Part shown: positions 1-13,400 of the stretch, piece after piece
How the letters are laid out: each line of letters opens with the position of its first letter
Numbering within the stretch: position 1 is the stretch's first letter
DNA from: Acanthochlamys bracteata
Lineage: Eukaryota > Streptophyta > Magnoliopsida > Pandanales > Velloziaceae
NCBI GenBank assembly: GCA_019914995.1
Contig: CM034127.1
Span: 9,176,001 to 9,240,000 of the forward strand
Direction: 5' to 3'
DNA: 64,000 nt
Notes under the pieces: model-generated
Database searches by the model: none
What the model was told of the DNA's origin: nothing
Seen by the model: the letters and a program-made list of their open reading frames with translations, nothing else
Made by a program: the position numbers and the translations under genes

Positions 1-670
1 TACTCTTAATATAACAGGACTATTTACTTACACTGGCTTGAGATGAAATTCTTCTCCGTAGTTTCTTTTTCTGCTCCGGTCACCTTCTCAAAACCTTCTG
101 TTTCTTTACAGCTTAACTAACTTGTACACCAAAAACTCCACTACTCAACCAAAAAAGAGTTTCTTTTATCTCAATCAAAGAACTCAGCTCCTAAACCCAA
201 TAGAAAACGCGCATCTTTCTCTCAATTTAATTCAACTTCTTAAATGTAAAACTCTAAGAAATGTCTTCATTTGCATTCATCCGACTCTAAAACAAGGAAT
301 CAAGGCACAAACACAAACTTCCAACTTAAAACACCAAAATCCTCCCTCAAAGAAACTACCGAGAAGAGAAAACCACTCCAAATACAGAAATAGCTATAAG
401 TTCTTCATCAAGTACAAGAAAAACAGACATTTGGTTGCCCAACTTAAACACCAAAACTCTTGCAAAATTCCCACAAGAAAGAACTACCCAGAAAGAGGAA
501 AACCACCCCAAAAACCAGAAACAGCCACAAATTCCCCACCAAAACTACAGACAACAAACTACGCGGATCAAGAGAAACCATAATAGAGATAAAAATGTCT
601 TCTTTAAGCTTCGATTCAACTCACTGTTTGTTTGGTTCTCTCTCTATCTGAACGAATACTGGTCCTTTGT
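1..670 (-). other. Possible 5' leader/promoter-proximal part of a leftward gene continuing outside the window
   Basis: No convincing protein is encoded here. Read on the minus strand, the stretch around 590-670 looks like a plant 5' leader (AG-rich, AGAGAGAGAACCAAAC type). The minus strand also has a good donor consensus (GTAAGT) at about position 31-26, after an exon-like stretch with no ATG. That fits non-coding leader exons of a gene whose coding part lies to the left of the window. The plus-strand open frame across this interval is lysine/asparagine-rich low-complexity translation and looks spurious. This is inference only; no product can be named. Confidence 0.3.
326..560. repeat. Imperfect tandem duplication of about 115 bp
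   Basis: Two diverged copies follow each other, roughly 326-435 and 440-560. Both run from AACTTAAA(A)CACCAAAA through an (A)GAACTACC / AAACTACC block to GAAAACCAC and a CAGAAA block. They sit inside the presumed leader of the leftward gene. Confidence 0.5.
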
Positions 671-1290
671 TGGAAAATCTAGTAGAGGAGGGGAAGGTTG
701 AAGGGTTGGATTTTAAAGAGCTTGACAGTCACCACGACTGCACGACACCATTACACCATCACTACCACACTCAACACACAAGCACAGTGAAAGAAAAGAA
801 AAACAAAAACAGAAAAGTTTTTGCTTGGTTTTCTTTTCTGAAAAATAAAAATTGCTTCAATTTCAAAAGTGCGACCTTTTCTATTACTAGCTTAATAATA
901 TTAATTGACTAAGCACGTACGTGAAATATTTCTTATTTTGTTTTTTCCTTTCATGAGCACGGCTTTAATAAACAAAAATGAAAAAGAAAACACTTAGATT
1001 ATGTGGTCTAATCTGGTCGTGATCCTGACTGAATACATACATAAAACGTTTCTTCTTTGCATTTCATTTATGTTTAATTAAGTTGAATAATAATAAATAA
1101 GCATGCAACTTTCGCTTTATGATCACTTAAGATAAGTTATATTATGCTCAAAAAAGTAAATAAATACATAATAAATAAATCTCAGGTGGTATTGAATTTA
1201 GGCAAGATTATGGACTAAACACAGATGCTAATGCATGTATATGGTTTAAGAGAACACATAATAAACCAATCCAGATGCTAAACACAGATT

Positions 1291-1490
1291 TAGAGTGTGT
1301 TCTTTTATACCCGAAAGTCACTTTTTTCTATTAAGAAGTCACTTCTAACTCATCTTTTATTACAAAAAGAACATAAGAAATCACTTCCACATATTTTTCA
1401 ATACAAAAAGAATACATCACTTCCAATAATACTATTTTTAACACTCACTTTCAAAGAACTCACTTCTAAAGCCAAAAAAACACACCCTTA
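1291..1490. mobile_element. MITE-like inverted-repeat element, 200 bp
   Basis: The left end reads TAGAGTGTGTTCTTTT and the right end reads AACACACCCTTA, which are imperfect inverted repeats. The interior is AT-rich with repeated TCACTTC motifs and no coding capacity. A related, shorter structure lies near 2168-2290 (GTTCTTTTACTTC at the left, GAAAGGAACCCA at the right). No clean target duplication was identified. Confidence 0.4.
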
Positions 1491-4400
1491 GACAAGATCG
1501 GTCCGAACTAGAGTCTGAGTTAGTGCGTGTTTATTTAGGGGTTTTAAAATATTTAATAAAAAGTATTTTATATTAATTTTATATTAATAGTAAGTTTTAA
1601 ATTAAATAGTAAAATTTTGAAATGTTAGTAAATATACCCTAATGATGAAGAGAATATGATATAAAAAGTAATTTAGAATTGATTATTTCTAAAATTAAAA
1701 TATTTTAAAATATATAAACTTTTTTTATTTAAATTAAAATAAGTAATGAGAACTTTATTTAAAATTTTATATTTTAAAATTATATAAAATAAAATTTAAA
1801 ATAAGAATAATTGAAAATTACTAACAAATATCCACGAAGCCTGACCTTGATAAATTTAACACATTATTACTGATATGTCACTGACTGTTGCACAGCATGC
1901 TGAAAGTCTACAATTATTTTAAGTTTTGGGGGCCGGAAATTACTGTTCTGTCGTCATCATAATTAGTGGGCTCCGCCGCACGGAGATAAGTAAATTAAAT
2001 TACTAAATGAAATCAATGAGTTTTGTTCAATTAGATAATAAATAAGTGGGTGGTTCATTCAAATATTGGTAAGTTGCTTAATGTACTTTAGGTATATATG
2101 GTGACTTTAATTTATAATTGGTTTTTTAATTTTGCATTCATCTCCGAATCGAAACTAAAATAAAAAATATGTTCTTTTACTTCTAAAAGTGATTTTTTTC
2201 TTTTCAAAAAATTACTCACAAGTTATTTTTAAAAATTCACTTCAAAACTTAATTTTTAAATAATCACTTTTTTATGAAAGGAACCCAACTAAAATTGAAA
2301 CTCTTTTTAGAAAAATATTAAATTGAGCTAATGAATCACAGGGATTAGAGTTGGGCCTACAACTAAAATAATTAGTGATCTATAAAAATTAATATACAAT
2401 TAAATACACATTGCATTGTTATGCTACGAATAGAAAAAAATTCATGGATGAACACTTGAGTCAGAATCATAATTTTTTATGAGAAGAAAAAAGTTAAGGT
2501 TTTAATTAAATGTCTTTTTCTGTAAATACTATTGCCTATATGTTAGTATATAAATGTAAGCTATAATTGCTGCAAATGCTTATTAACTTTTTGGTGCAGT
2601 GACTTTGATGGTAATCACTGCTTTCCTTCATTTAATTTACCCTGTTGAAGTTGCATGCTCTGTTTCTCATTCAATTTGATTTGAGTCATGAAATTTTTCC
2701 TAAAAGAGTTGTCTATCATAGAATTGAAGAGGTCATTGAATTGTAAAGGACAACTTAGATACAGAACTCTCTATTTTTTTGTCTGTATTATATAGAATAA
2801 TAATTAATTAATTAATTGAATTCATTTCTCTTTTTTGAGCCAGCAGTTCTTCAAAAAAAAAAAGCACACATATAATACTTTTATTGAAGAATTGCTCTCC
2901 AAAATAAGAGCAATATTGATCTCATTGATCAGGAGCAAAATAAGCCAAATAAAAATTAAGCATAGAACAAATAATCCAAAAATTGCTCCTAAACACCTTG
3001 GATTGTGTGCATTAGACCAACCCTACCTGAACAATAGTGGTTCAGTTAGGCAAGATAACTTTTGTCCTCCATTTTCCCTATTGGGAAACATGAAGGGTGC
3101 CTCCAAAAGCTAACCCTAGGTTCTTGTATTTTAGCTAATACCTACAGCCCTACTTGTGTGATTGAAGAGAAGTAAAGCAACAAAAACTTCCATCCCATCC
3201 TAAGGATCCCATGGATGGAACCGATTTTTTGCATCCATCCAAAACAAACTAAACTTTGGGGAGATGCATGATATGAGAGTGTGACGTACACCAGCTAACC
3301 CTTATCACAACCTTTAAAGGGACCGCACTTTTTGGTAGCTTTGATTTAAGTTGGGTCCGGTCCCCCTAACCCTTATCACCCCCTAACTCTCATCACACAC
3401 AAACTTTTGGTAGTTTTGTGATTAACAGAGTGTTTTTAAAATAATTTTTTTTAAAATAAATTCTATTTTAATATTTTTTATTTTTGAAAAATAAGATTTA
3501 ATTTTTTATCTAGTAATAATAATAACCAACAAAAAGATTTTACTATATAAAAATTTATCTATATTTTTAAATTTTTTAAATAAATTTTCTAAAAAATTAT
3601 TAAAATATATTGAAAAATTAAAAGATATTCTTTTGGAATGGATGCCAAATGCTTCCAAAGTTTCATTTCATATATTGAATTTTGTGGATTTTGCAAAATT
3701 ATTGTGTGTAATTTGGACAAGCTGCTTACTAAGTATTTAGTCTAAAAGTAATTAATAGATAGAAAGAAGTTCCAACTTTGCATGCTCATCTAGTTTTAAA
3801 TTAACACACTATATATTCGACATAATTTATCAAAATGAATTATTGAATTACAAACGACCTAGATATTTAGTACTCTCAACGATTTGGATTGATACACACC
3901 ACTCAAGAGTGTTATATAATGTAAGAACGAAGAACAAAGAGCCATTGTTAAACTAAATTGGTATACCAAAAACTTCTATGATTCGTTTCGTTTAATAAAA
4001 GAAAGATAGCTTTTGTTAATTCTCTTCGAGCAATATAATCAATCAAAAGGAAAAAAAAAAGACCCTGCTCCTCTATCATAGGAGAAGAGAAAATAGGCGT
4101 TGGCTTTTTTCTTCAACTTAGTTGTTTAGGTAAATGTGTGTTTGCATTTTCTTAGGACCCAGTGCAAGGGACATAACAATGGAAAACACATTCTGATTGT
4201 AGTCCTCTTTCTCCTTTGTTCTCACCTAAGTTGATCCAACAACGATAAGGTTGCATGAATTAACTACATGGAAAGCAATTGCCTTAGAATCTTATTAGAA
4301 GAATTTCACGCAATAGAAGAATACATACGTATTTCAAAAATGCCCATACACAGCTGGTTCGATCAATAAGGTCTAATATCTATCACTCGTAATCATGAAC

Positions 4401-4862
4401 GAAGGACATCTAATGAGAAAAAAAATGTAAACATCATATGTTAATTGAAAAAAAAATATTTCAAAAAAGAAAAGAGAAAAAGCCAAACATCCATTAGTTG
4501 GATAGTTGGTGTTGGATATATGATATAATCGTGCGTAGTATAAAGAACAAAATAGCATCTTGATTGAAGTCCGAAACCTAAATTGAAACTAATTCATTAT
4601 TGAAATATTGTTTGATATATGCATTGATGGTGGAAAAGAACCCTTCTAACCGTGAAGTGATCGTAACTATTTTGTTGTTCACATAATAAAACCCTGCTGC
4701 AATTTAATTTGCTCCGATCCATCTATTTATCTATTTAATTACTAAAAAATTATATATAATAATTTTATGATGCATAATTTATTAAAATTTAATTTTTAAA
4801 AAAGATTATTTAGAAAGTTAAGATACGTTCTAGAAACGCAAATTTAAATAGTCTTTCACTCT

Positions 4863-5142
4863 AAGGGCTTGTTTTAAATACACGAAATTTTACTTTTTCT
4901 TTCCAGATTTAAAGTTGAATCACTTTACGTTTTTCAAATGTCACTCCAAACTTTATTTTCACTTTCACACCGACTTTAATTGTATCAAAATTTAATTTCA
5001 AACTCCACTTCACTTATTTCAAATATCACTCCAAACTGTACTTCTATTAAATTACATTTTTTGTTGAATTCTACTTTTACAAAATTTAGTTTCTTAAAAT
5101 TTAATTACGTGAATTTAAAATACGTTCTAAATGGAGCCCTTG
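4863..5142. mobile_element. MITE-like inverted-repeat element, about 280 bp
   Basis: The ends are AAGGGCTTGTTTTAAATAC at the left and, at the right, GTTCTAAATGGAGCCCTT, whose complement starts AAGGGCTCC. The interior contains two repeats of a TCAAATRTCACTCCAAACT motif and is non-coding. The terminal inverted repeat is visible directly; superfamily and target duplication are not resolved. Confidence 0.45.
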
Positions 5143-5574
5143 AAATGGACACGGCCAATGCGTACCTCAATCATAACCTAAACCCTTGAATGCATTTGTC
5201 TTGACGGAGGGATGAGTACCATGATTGCATGAGAGAAGAATCTTATTAAGGGAAGGGATGACACAAGGAATATTAGGCTCTTAAATGCGAAATTATCTAA
5301 TAAAACTACTCTATCTTATCCGACACAAACTTATATTCGCTAAGAATTGATGGTTGCATGATTTATTAATAAACCTATTGTATTGTAATCAAGTCAAGAT
5401 GAACCTCAGGGTGTGGCAATCGATCCACAAAGCACATTATATGTTGGGAACGTTTGGCTTAACTTATCATGTAATTTTCAATCCAAAAAAGCACCTCATA
5501 TTTTGTAATAAACTCTCTATAATATTTTATTTTTTAAATATTAAAAAGAGATAAAAGTATTATATCGTAAAATT

Positions 5575-5614
5575 TATATATATATATCTATATATATATA
5601 TATATAGATATATA
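5575..5614. repeat. (TA)n microsatellite
   Basis: A run of about 40 bases of TA dinucleotides with two single-base interruptions (C and G), arranged almost symmetrically. It lies in AT-rich intergenic DNA. Confidence 0.8.
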
Positions 5615-8600
5615 ATTTTTTTAAATTAAAAAAATTAAGCTTGTTCTTAATATCTTTTATTAAAACAAACTCTTTATTATAAGCATTTCCGAAAGTGCAT
5701 AACTTAGTTGTGCACCAAACATTTTATGTTATCTTGTGTGAAGTATTATGGTTTATGTAATATAAATAAGGTGGACAAATCTTTATCATTGAGTATTAGG
5801 TAGTATTTAATCTATTAATGATTTTTGTTTTTCAAAGGGCAAATCATGGAAACAAGTAACATTATATAGACGGTATTTGATGGTACCTATAGTCATATTG
5901 CTATTCAAAAAAGTGTTTATATTTTTTAATAAATTTTTGATAGTATTTAATTTTTTTAATTTAAAAAACAAATAAATTCGTATATCGTACAATTTTTTAT
6001 ATGTATAATTTTATCTTTTTATATCAAAAAATTAAACTTATATTTTTTTAAAGCCTTAAAATAAATTCTAACTTTTAAAAAATTAAAATTTATTTTAAGC
6101 ACTCCTAAATATCCCTACGGTATTATTTTGTCCAAATTTCTACACTAGAGAAATGGAAGATAGTCCTTGAGCAATCCAGGAACCTGCTAAAATTTTTAAT
6201 ACTTGGGGTGATTTTTAATACTTGCTTCCAAGCCTACCACATCCCATTAATACTATTACTGCTAAAATTTTTGAGTTGCTTTATATTGAATAATTCTATT
6301 TCTTTTAACCAAATGAATGTAAGACAGTCATAGGACACAGTAATACTATCATTCATCAGCAGCAGTTGTAAGGTAATGGAGGCAACCATCAAGGACCCCC
6401 TTCTAAAATCATATCATACAGAAGATGAAATAAAAGAAACATGATGTCATTTGGAATTACGTAAATTAATGTATTATTCTGAAATGTAATTTTTGGTGAG
6501 ATTTTTAAAAATAAGTTTTTTTTATTTAAAAAATATAAAATTATATATATAATTTATATATTTTTTCTAATTTTTTGAAAATATAAACTATAATAGAAGT
6601 TTTTTTGGAAAATAAAAAATTGAAAAAAATGATGAAAAAAGCAATGAAGAATCAAAGCCAAAGAACTCTATAGAAGATATTCGCGAGTGTTTATTGAAAA
6701 AAAAATTTTAGAAAAAAATTATTTTAGAAATTTTTTAAAATAAATCTTAATTTTAATTAAATAATAATAATAAAATTTTATAATATAAAATTTTTTGTTA
6801 AAATAAATTCTGTAAAATATTATAAAAATTTTATTAAAAAATATAAAATAATAAATTGGAGTGAAAATATAATGGTAAGTTATTCCAAACATCCATTTAA
6901 TCATGCGTGGGCCATTGTTAAAAGGAAATGAGTAGGATGATGAAAATATTGAAGGGATTCTTCTCTTTTAAATCATTCATGAAACAAGAACTACTATGTC
7001 CCATGTACGACATATCATAGTGATGGCAATGGCCATCCAATGATGATAGAAAGCAGTGATGTATCCTTATTTCATTATGTTTTGGAATCAAATGAGCAAG
7101 AGAGGAATATGCAATGAAGTTTATCATGGATATATATTCGAGATATATGATATTGGCCTATAGCTAGCCTTACGGATTTTGGATAATATATGACTAAAAA
7201 TTCAATTGAAATCATAGGACAAATGCTTCAAGAACCTTGCTCTATTGCCTATGAACATAATATTTATATCAAGTTTAAAAGAAAATTCTTCATAATAAGT
7301 GAGCCAGCCTATACAATGCACCATACTTTTGAATAGAACTTTTTGCCTAAACTATCCTTATAGGGGTTCCCCATCCTTATAAGGACAGCATCACCCTGAA
7401 TTCCTTGCCTGTTGGGTGGGTAGGCATCCTGCAACCCTTCTTGTCCTATGTCCATTCTGACAAAGATGAAACATTTTACCCTATATATTTGTTTTCTTAT
7501 CTTGAAGAAAGTAAAAAAAGCTAGTTTCCATTTAACCTGTGGTTGTTAGCTTTATTAGAGTCCTCTCTCAAAGACCCTCTTGCGGATCATGCCCGAGTTC
7601 CTCCAATCCCTTTTTTGTACTCCTATTCAATATTACCTTTTGAAACGTTGGTGCCAATGACTAACTTACATATCATAGTAATGCATGGCAGAGTAGAGAT
7701 TTAATTTGCAGCATCACCGAGTCACCGGAAAATAACTCCATTTGTGGATTCATCCACATAGTTGATTCCAGGCTTAAATAGAGAATTTAGATTCACAGCC
7801 ATACGTAAAAACTTGTGAAATTTGTATGAACTTTGTAATAATGATCCATGCAGCTGGACCCTGTATAGCCCTTAGATGATCAAAGCCAATGGGTTGCTTG
7901 CCATACCACCAAGCAAATTTCCTTTCGAGATGGTGTAAGCTATTATGTCTAACACTCTAACTTAGTCTAAGATTTAATTAGATCTACATATGTTAGATCC
8001 TGTTATAGATTCCGTTTTGATTATTGTTTATCTACTCTTAATTTTAGGATAGGTTTTTGTCAGCACTGTGATTGGTCCCAATTGTTTACTGTTGAAGAAC
8101 AGAACTCTTACCTTGATTTCGTACCCTACCCCTTGCTAGTCTAAATTTGCATTGTGGCTTCTGTGGTTACTGCAACTCAACATAAGAAGCAAACATATAG
8201 AAGACTGTTATATAAAACTGTTGTCTTAAATTCTAAATTACTGGTTGTTCACTTGTTTTTAAGTTCTTTTCACGTCCTTTGAGTGATTGGGATAGATGGG
8301 CCCTTATATTTCTCTTGCCCAGAGAAGATAAGAACAGATACACTGTTAGCTTGCATGCCTCCAGACCTGCTACAGAAGAAAAAAAACTTACTTCCAACTT
8401 GGAAGGGGGTCCCTTGGAAACAATTTACCAAGAAATTCAAGCAGTCTTTCTTGGTCAATCTTATCCAATCAGGAAACCTACTAATATTTATCCATTGATG
8501 AATAAAACTCCATTAAGACAAGTAAGCAAGTGGGACTTTTTTTATAGGTTTACATTGTTATTCTTTTTTTTGCTTTGAGTTGGGAAGGCTTTGATAAGCA

Positions 8601-10447
8601 CAGGTTTTGAGTTAATTAGTAGTATATGTAACAGAAATTGGAACTCTTTTGCTAGTATAAAGACTCTCCTGGCTATAAACTAAAAAAAGTACCAGACATC
8701 AACAAATCATATGCGTAACAAGAATCACAATGCACTCACCACCACTTTTTAGGCATATGATAGTAATTCTCAACTTTATTTCATACTGCTGTTGAGGCAC
8801 TTGTGATGTGTAGCAATATTGACCGCTTAACAGAGGGCACATCTCCTCCTTCCCTCTCAATGCCAAACTATTACGCTAAGTCTGGTCTATGTACCAAATT
8901 TGTAGATAACTACATTTTAATAACACAGTCAAGTTGCTTCTAGTAGTAAACTTACCATCACAGAATTCAGTAAGGTGTACAAGGTCTATGATAAGAAAGT
9001 AAAGCTCATCTCTCAAAAGAAAAAGTTAAATAGGCAGGTTTTCAAATGAAAACCATCCAAGGTCAGTGATCTATCTTGATTGCCCCATGTATATGTTGCA
9101 TACTACAATGGGACCAACTCTAGCTGCCAAAAAAGCATGGTCACTTTCAGGTAGATAGATAAGTGTTTTATGTCTCACATGTGTGCGTCACTATCATTCC
9201 TTATCTCATAGTTTTGATTGCTCTAAGTGTTAGGTTCTATCATAGTTTGGACCTATACAAATACAGACATAAAGAGCTTCAAAAGATAGAAAAAGTTTGG
9301 TATCGAACAAAGAGTTGGGTCCCTATGTTTTCCCCTCCTTGTTCTTCAAGAGTTGATCATAGATATGGCAAAACACAACAAAATTGATAAAAGATAATTT
9401 GATCATATATATTCTCTACCAAAATCCTTTAGGTTGTTGATGAAAGCACTATGCTTCATCACAACCAAAATTTTGAGAGATATTGCTTGTTTAAACCTTA
9501 ATGTTTGTTTGGGAACTTGAGAGTAACAGTGAAAAGCAAAACCAAGTACAGGTCTTTGACAAGGAGATCCCTTTCGAAAAACCCTTTAATCTTGAACATT
9601 ATCAACTAGTAGCTAGGTACAAACACAAAATTGTATGATAGCAATAGCAAGGAACACTTTATCCAACTCATTAAATTGAGTTTTTCTTTAAACCTCTTAG
9701 AAGTTAAATACAATACGGGATCTTATTATTCTGAGATATCCAACACTATAACTAACAATAAACCTCTTGAATTCGACATGAAGACCATCAAGAATCACTT
9801 ACAGGCTTCTGCTGAAAGAAACATCAAGATATAAGAAACAAATACAGAGAAACTATAAAACAAACCTGCTTGCCTGTTGGAACAGAATTCAGTGTACCAT
9901 TAGAGAAAAAGAATTTACTTTACACTAGAGGGTCACTTTAAATACTCATTTTCTCTCTAAAATAAACACACCCAGTTCCAAGAACTATTTTTTAGTAACT
10001 CACCTTTTACAAACTGATTTTTCCAAACGTACTTCCGAAATAAGTAACGTGCTTTTAGTTGATCTTACATATGTTTAAGGCCAAGAATAATACCAAAAGC
10101 AGGACCCAGGAATATCCCTTGGTGATCAACAACATTACAAATGACGATTACTTCTATACAAATTACCAGCTCCAACAAATATATCCCAGATTATTGGATC
10201 CTGCAGCTACTTCAACAATGCTATTGTACAACCTCTCTCAACAGCTACTGACTAATTTCTCACGCTCAAGTTACTGGTACAGAAATGGAGAATCGAGTAA
10301 TCGTCCACCCAAAATAAATACCTGATCAACAACTAGCTTATTTCACAAGGCTCTAATGCATTCTCCAACAATAATACTTTCCACTCTATAACCTCTACTC
10401 ATATCTACTGATTCCAGCTCTGAAAATACTTCGCTGTTAGAAAAGCA

Positions 10448-13400
10448 CTACCTCTTTAACTTTCTATCATTTCGACCCCTCTTTCTGAAATCCCTTTTCT
10501 CCACTGAGTACTGTTTTTTGTTCATCAAATTACGCATCCCAACTTTCACTGCTTCAACTGCAACCATTACTGCATCACCATCTTTAGCAATATCAAAACT
10601 GCCTTGTAACTCCGACAGCACTTTCTCACTATGTGGAATTTCATTGTCCCCCAAAAGGATAGGATCTTGGTCACTCTCCAAGTCGTTGCAGAAGTTCGAA
10701 ACAACCCTAAGCCTTGCGAACCGACGAGTAGTGCCATTGGGAAGATTAGATGCACCAATCACAGCCCATAATCGTCCTGCAGACAAGCTTGTTCCCAGGC
10801 TAGTAGGCACATAACCTTCTCCCATTGAAACAACCTGCACAAGAACATGCATGGGAGAATTTTGTGAGGTACGAGTGATGGGTAGAAGTAACTATAATCT
10901 CAGGAAAGCAATGAGGATTCTCTATATAGGAAACAAAATCTGCCAGGCTCCTTCAGATCAGGGATCAACATAACATTATATTCAGTCTAAGTGCAGGAAT
11001 TATTCTCCACGTACTGGATGCATCTAGTACCATGTATTCATTAAAAAAATAAATAGGCAGTTTATAGATAAAGAAATCAGACATACGGAATTGCATATTT
11101 TGCAGGTAAAACCAACCATTAAACATGAAGCAAGTGGAAGTTATACCTATTCTAGTCATGTTCACATATTCTAGTCCTCATGATCCAAGGTCTCTTATAA
11201 ATGACAAGTATGAATCAAACAGTTGATAAACCTGGATGGTTTAGAGTTGGTTTAGAGTTTAAATTATGAGAAGTCAAATTATATACTGGTGTCTAAAACA
11301 ACCTTCATTACATGAATTGTCAATTTGATAGACTGCAAAAAGGATTACAAATGCAGTATTCAATTTTTATTGCATGATTACTTTTTGGTTTGTTAGGTAG
11401 CTCATTTCTCACCTTTAGAACAGCAAGAGCTGCTGTAGAATATTCGCATTTCAAAAGCATGATTCCCTGCAAGCTGCATTAGGGGGAAAAAAGGGGAAAA
11501 AATTATCAGAAGTTATACTATAAGTAGTGAAGTTTATTACCAATAAACACAAGTTTGGCCTCAGCCGTTATCAGATTCAAGAACAAAATATATGGGTTCT
11601 GCTGTTTGAAATTAAGTTCCAGATCCATAGTGCTTATCCGGATCCATGTATTACTATTTACTTTCTGGATCTGGTATTGAATCCATACGATTCTTTCCTG
11701 AGTCAAGAACGTGCCAGTTTTATAGAATTAGGACGAGTTCGGCCAATATGAAAAACCCAATTAGGTCAGCACTGAAATCCACAATAAATTCTGCATGGGA
11801 AACCCAGTGGCTCACATATGAACTCCCACTTTTGCTTGGGAGAAAAGTTGTGATTTAGCATTATAAGATGAAAACACACTCACCTCTGAATAGCAACAGC
11901 AGCTAATGACCCATCAGGAGTGGCACAAATATCAGTAACCACAGGCATCTCCAGATCATCAGTTCCGCTATGTCCTAATAGTCCTGCCTTCATAAAGAGT
12001 GAGACAAAAATGAGTGGGAAAAAAACAAAATACAAAACTTCGCAAAATCTTTTTTATACAGTTTTGGGAGAAATTTTGAATGGGTTGACAATAAAAAAGT
12101 GAAGCACCCCATCTATGAACCAGAATGCTCTATAAAAGTATGCCACATGCAGAGAAGTGTATGTACAGATATAAAGGGAAGGACCACCTTGTTTATGCCA
12201 ATCAAGTGCTCTAAACACGCCATATGCAGAGAAGTACGTACCAATACAATACCTTTTTTCCTACTTCACAAGTATCAAGAAGATGTCCAGATTTGAAATC
12301 CCATAAGCGAACCTGCAAGGACCAAGAACATCAAATGCTGAGCACAAGAAAGACGAAAACATTGACAAGTAAACCTTCACTACGAATATCAGCAAAGTTA
12401 CCCACCGTTGAATCACCACTACCGGATAAAAGGAAGCGATTTACATGCTGAGAAGGATTAACAAAGGCTAGACAAGAGACGAAGCTGCCAAAATGAAACA
12501 AATTAGTACTTGATATGAAGTGCCATTTGCAATTCATTTCACATTTACACTAACAGAGTTTATTTCAATTACTTTGCTAAGAATCTAAATAGTAATACCA
12601 AAGAGTTCATTAGATGGCAGCTTAAGAAAATGTATGTCACACAGACATAACAAGTTTAAAACATATCAAACATTACTTAAATCTGTTGACTGAGATTAAC
12701 AAGCCTGGAAAAAGTTCCTTAAGCTTTCATAGTCCTGTGTACAAACTTTCATCTTATGCTCCAAAAGGTATGGCCTAAAAATCCTCACGTCAGGTTAAGA
12801 AAAAAAGAACAAAAAAGGGGCCTAACAAGGGTACGCAAACACCATCGTGCACTGGGCGGTCAAGCTTAAGCACTTAGCACAAGTTAATCATGAAGCAATA
12901 AAGCTAAGGTTCAACAGATTTCATGCGTCCCTAAAAGTCATTGGTAATTTTATCTAGAAAGTAAAGTTGCAAACAAAGATATCTTGCTAATGACAGCTAA
13001 AAGCGAGCTTAGAGGATACACAACTTGCCTTCTGATTTGTCTATTGCTATACTGTAGACAAATTACTTGAACTAAAAAGGATCGTCATAGAAAATAAAGA
13101 TGCAGGCATATTACGAATTTACACTGTAGTGAATTTACAGGTCTAAAACCTTCTTTGCCAAGAAAGTCACCACTGACGTCGACCCAACATTTAATAAATT
13201 TAAGTCTTTGGTCCTAAAAGAATAAAGACACAGACAACATTCTGGATGGATAGGATCCAAGTGTTCCACTTAGTGCAACAATATATATAAGCTAAAAGAA
13301 GGAAAAATCTCTTCATATTATTAGCATAAGACCAAATACTAATGCTTCATGATGAAGAGAGTTCGTGTAGATGGGAAAGAATAACCTAAAATAAGATTGC

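Larger units (their letters stand above)
671..10447. other. Gene-poor AT-rich intergenic region
   Basis: I find no supported gene in this 9.8-kb interval. It holds AT-rich tracts (for example 1540-1800, 3430-3620, 5520-6080 and 6490-6880), short inverted-repeat element remnants (listed separately) and simple repeats. Short open frames around 2835-3113, 8279-8578 and 9163-9387 have no recognisable domain, no supporting splice sites and low-complexity or arbitrary composition, so I do not call them as genes. The right end, just below 10448, is the 3' flank of the leftward TRM82 gene. Confidence 0.6.

Noticed and set aside
122..583. 153-codon plus-strand open frame at the left edge
   Set aside because: Composition is Lys/Asn/Gln/Pro-rich low complexity and it crosses a tandem duplication; the opposite strand looks like a plant 5' leader. 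No domain.
2835..3113. 92-codon plus-strand frame
   Set aside because: Starts in a poly-A/K tract, has no recognisable family, and no splice partner was found.
8279..8578. Overlapping open frames on both strands (up to 99 codons)
   Set aside because: More than one frame is open, none has a known motif or a convincing continuation, and the C-terminal part is Phe/Leu-rich translation of T-rich DNA.
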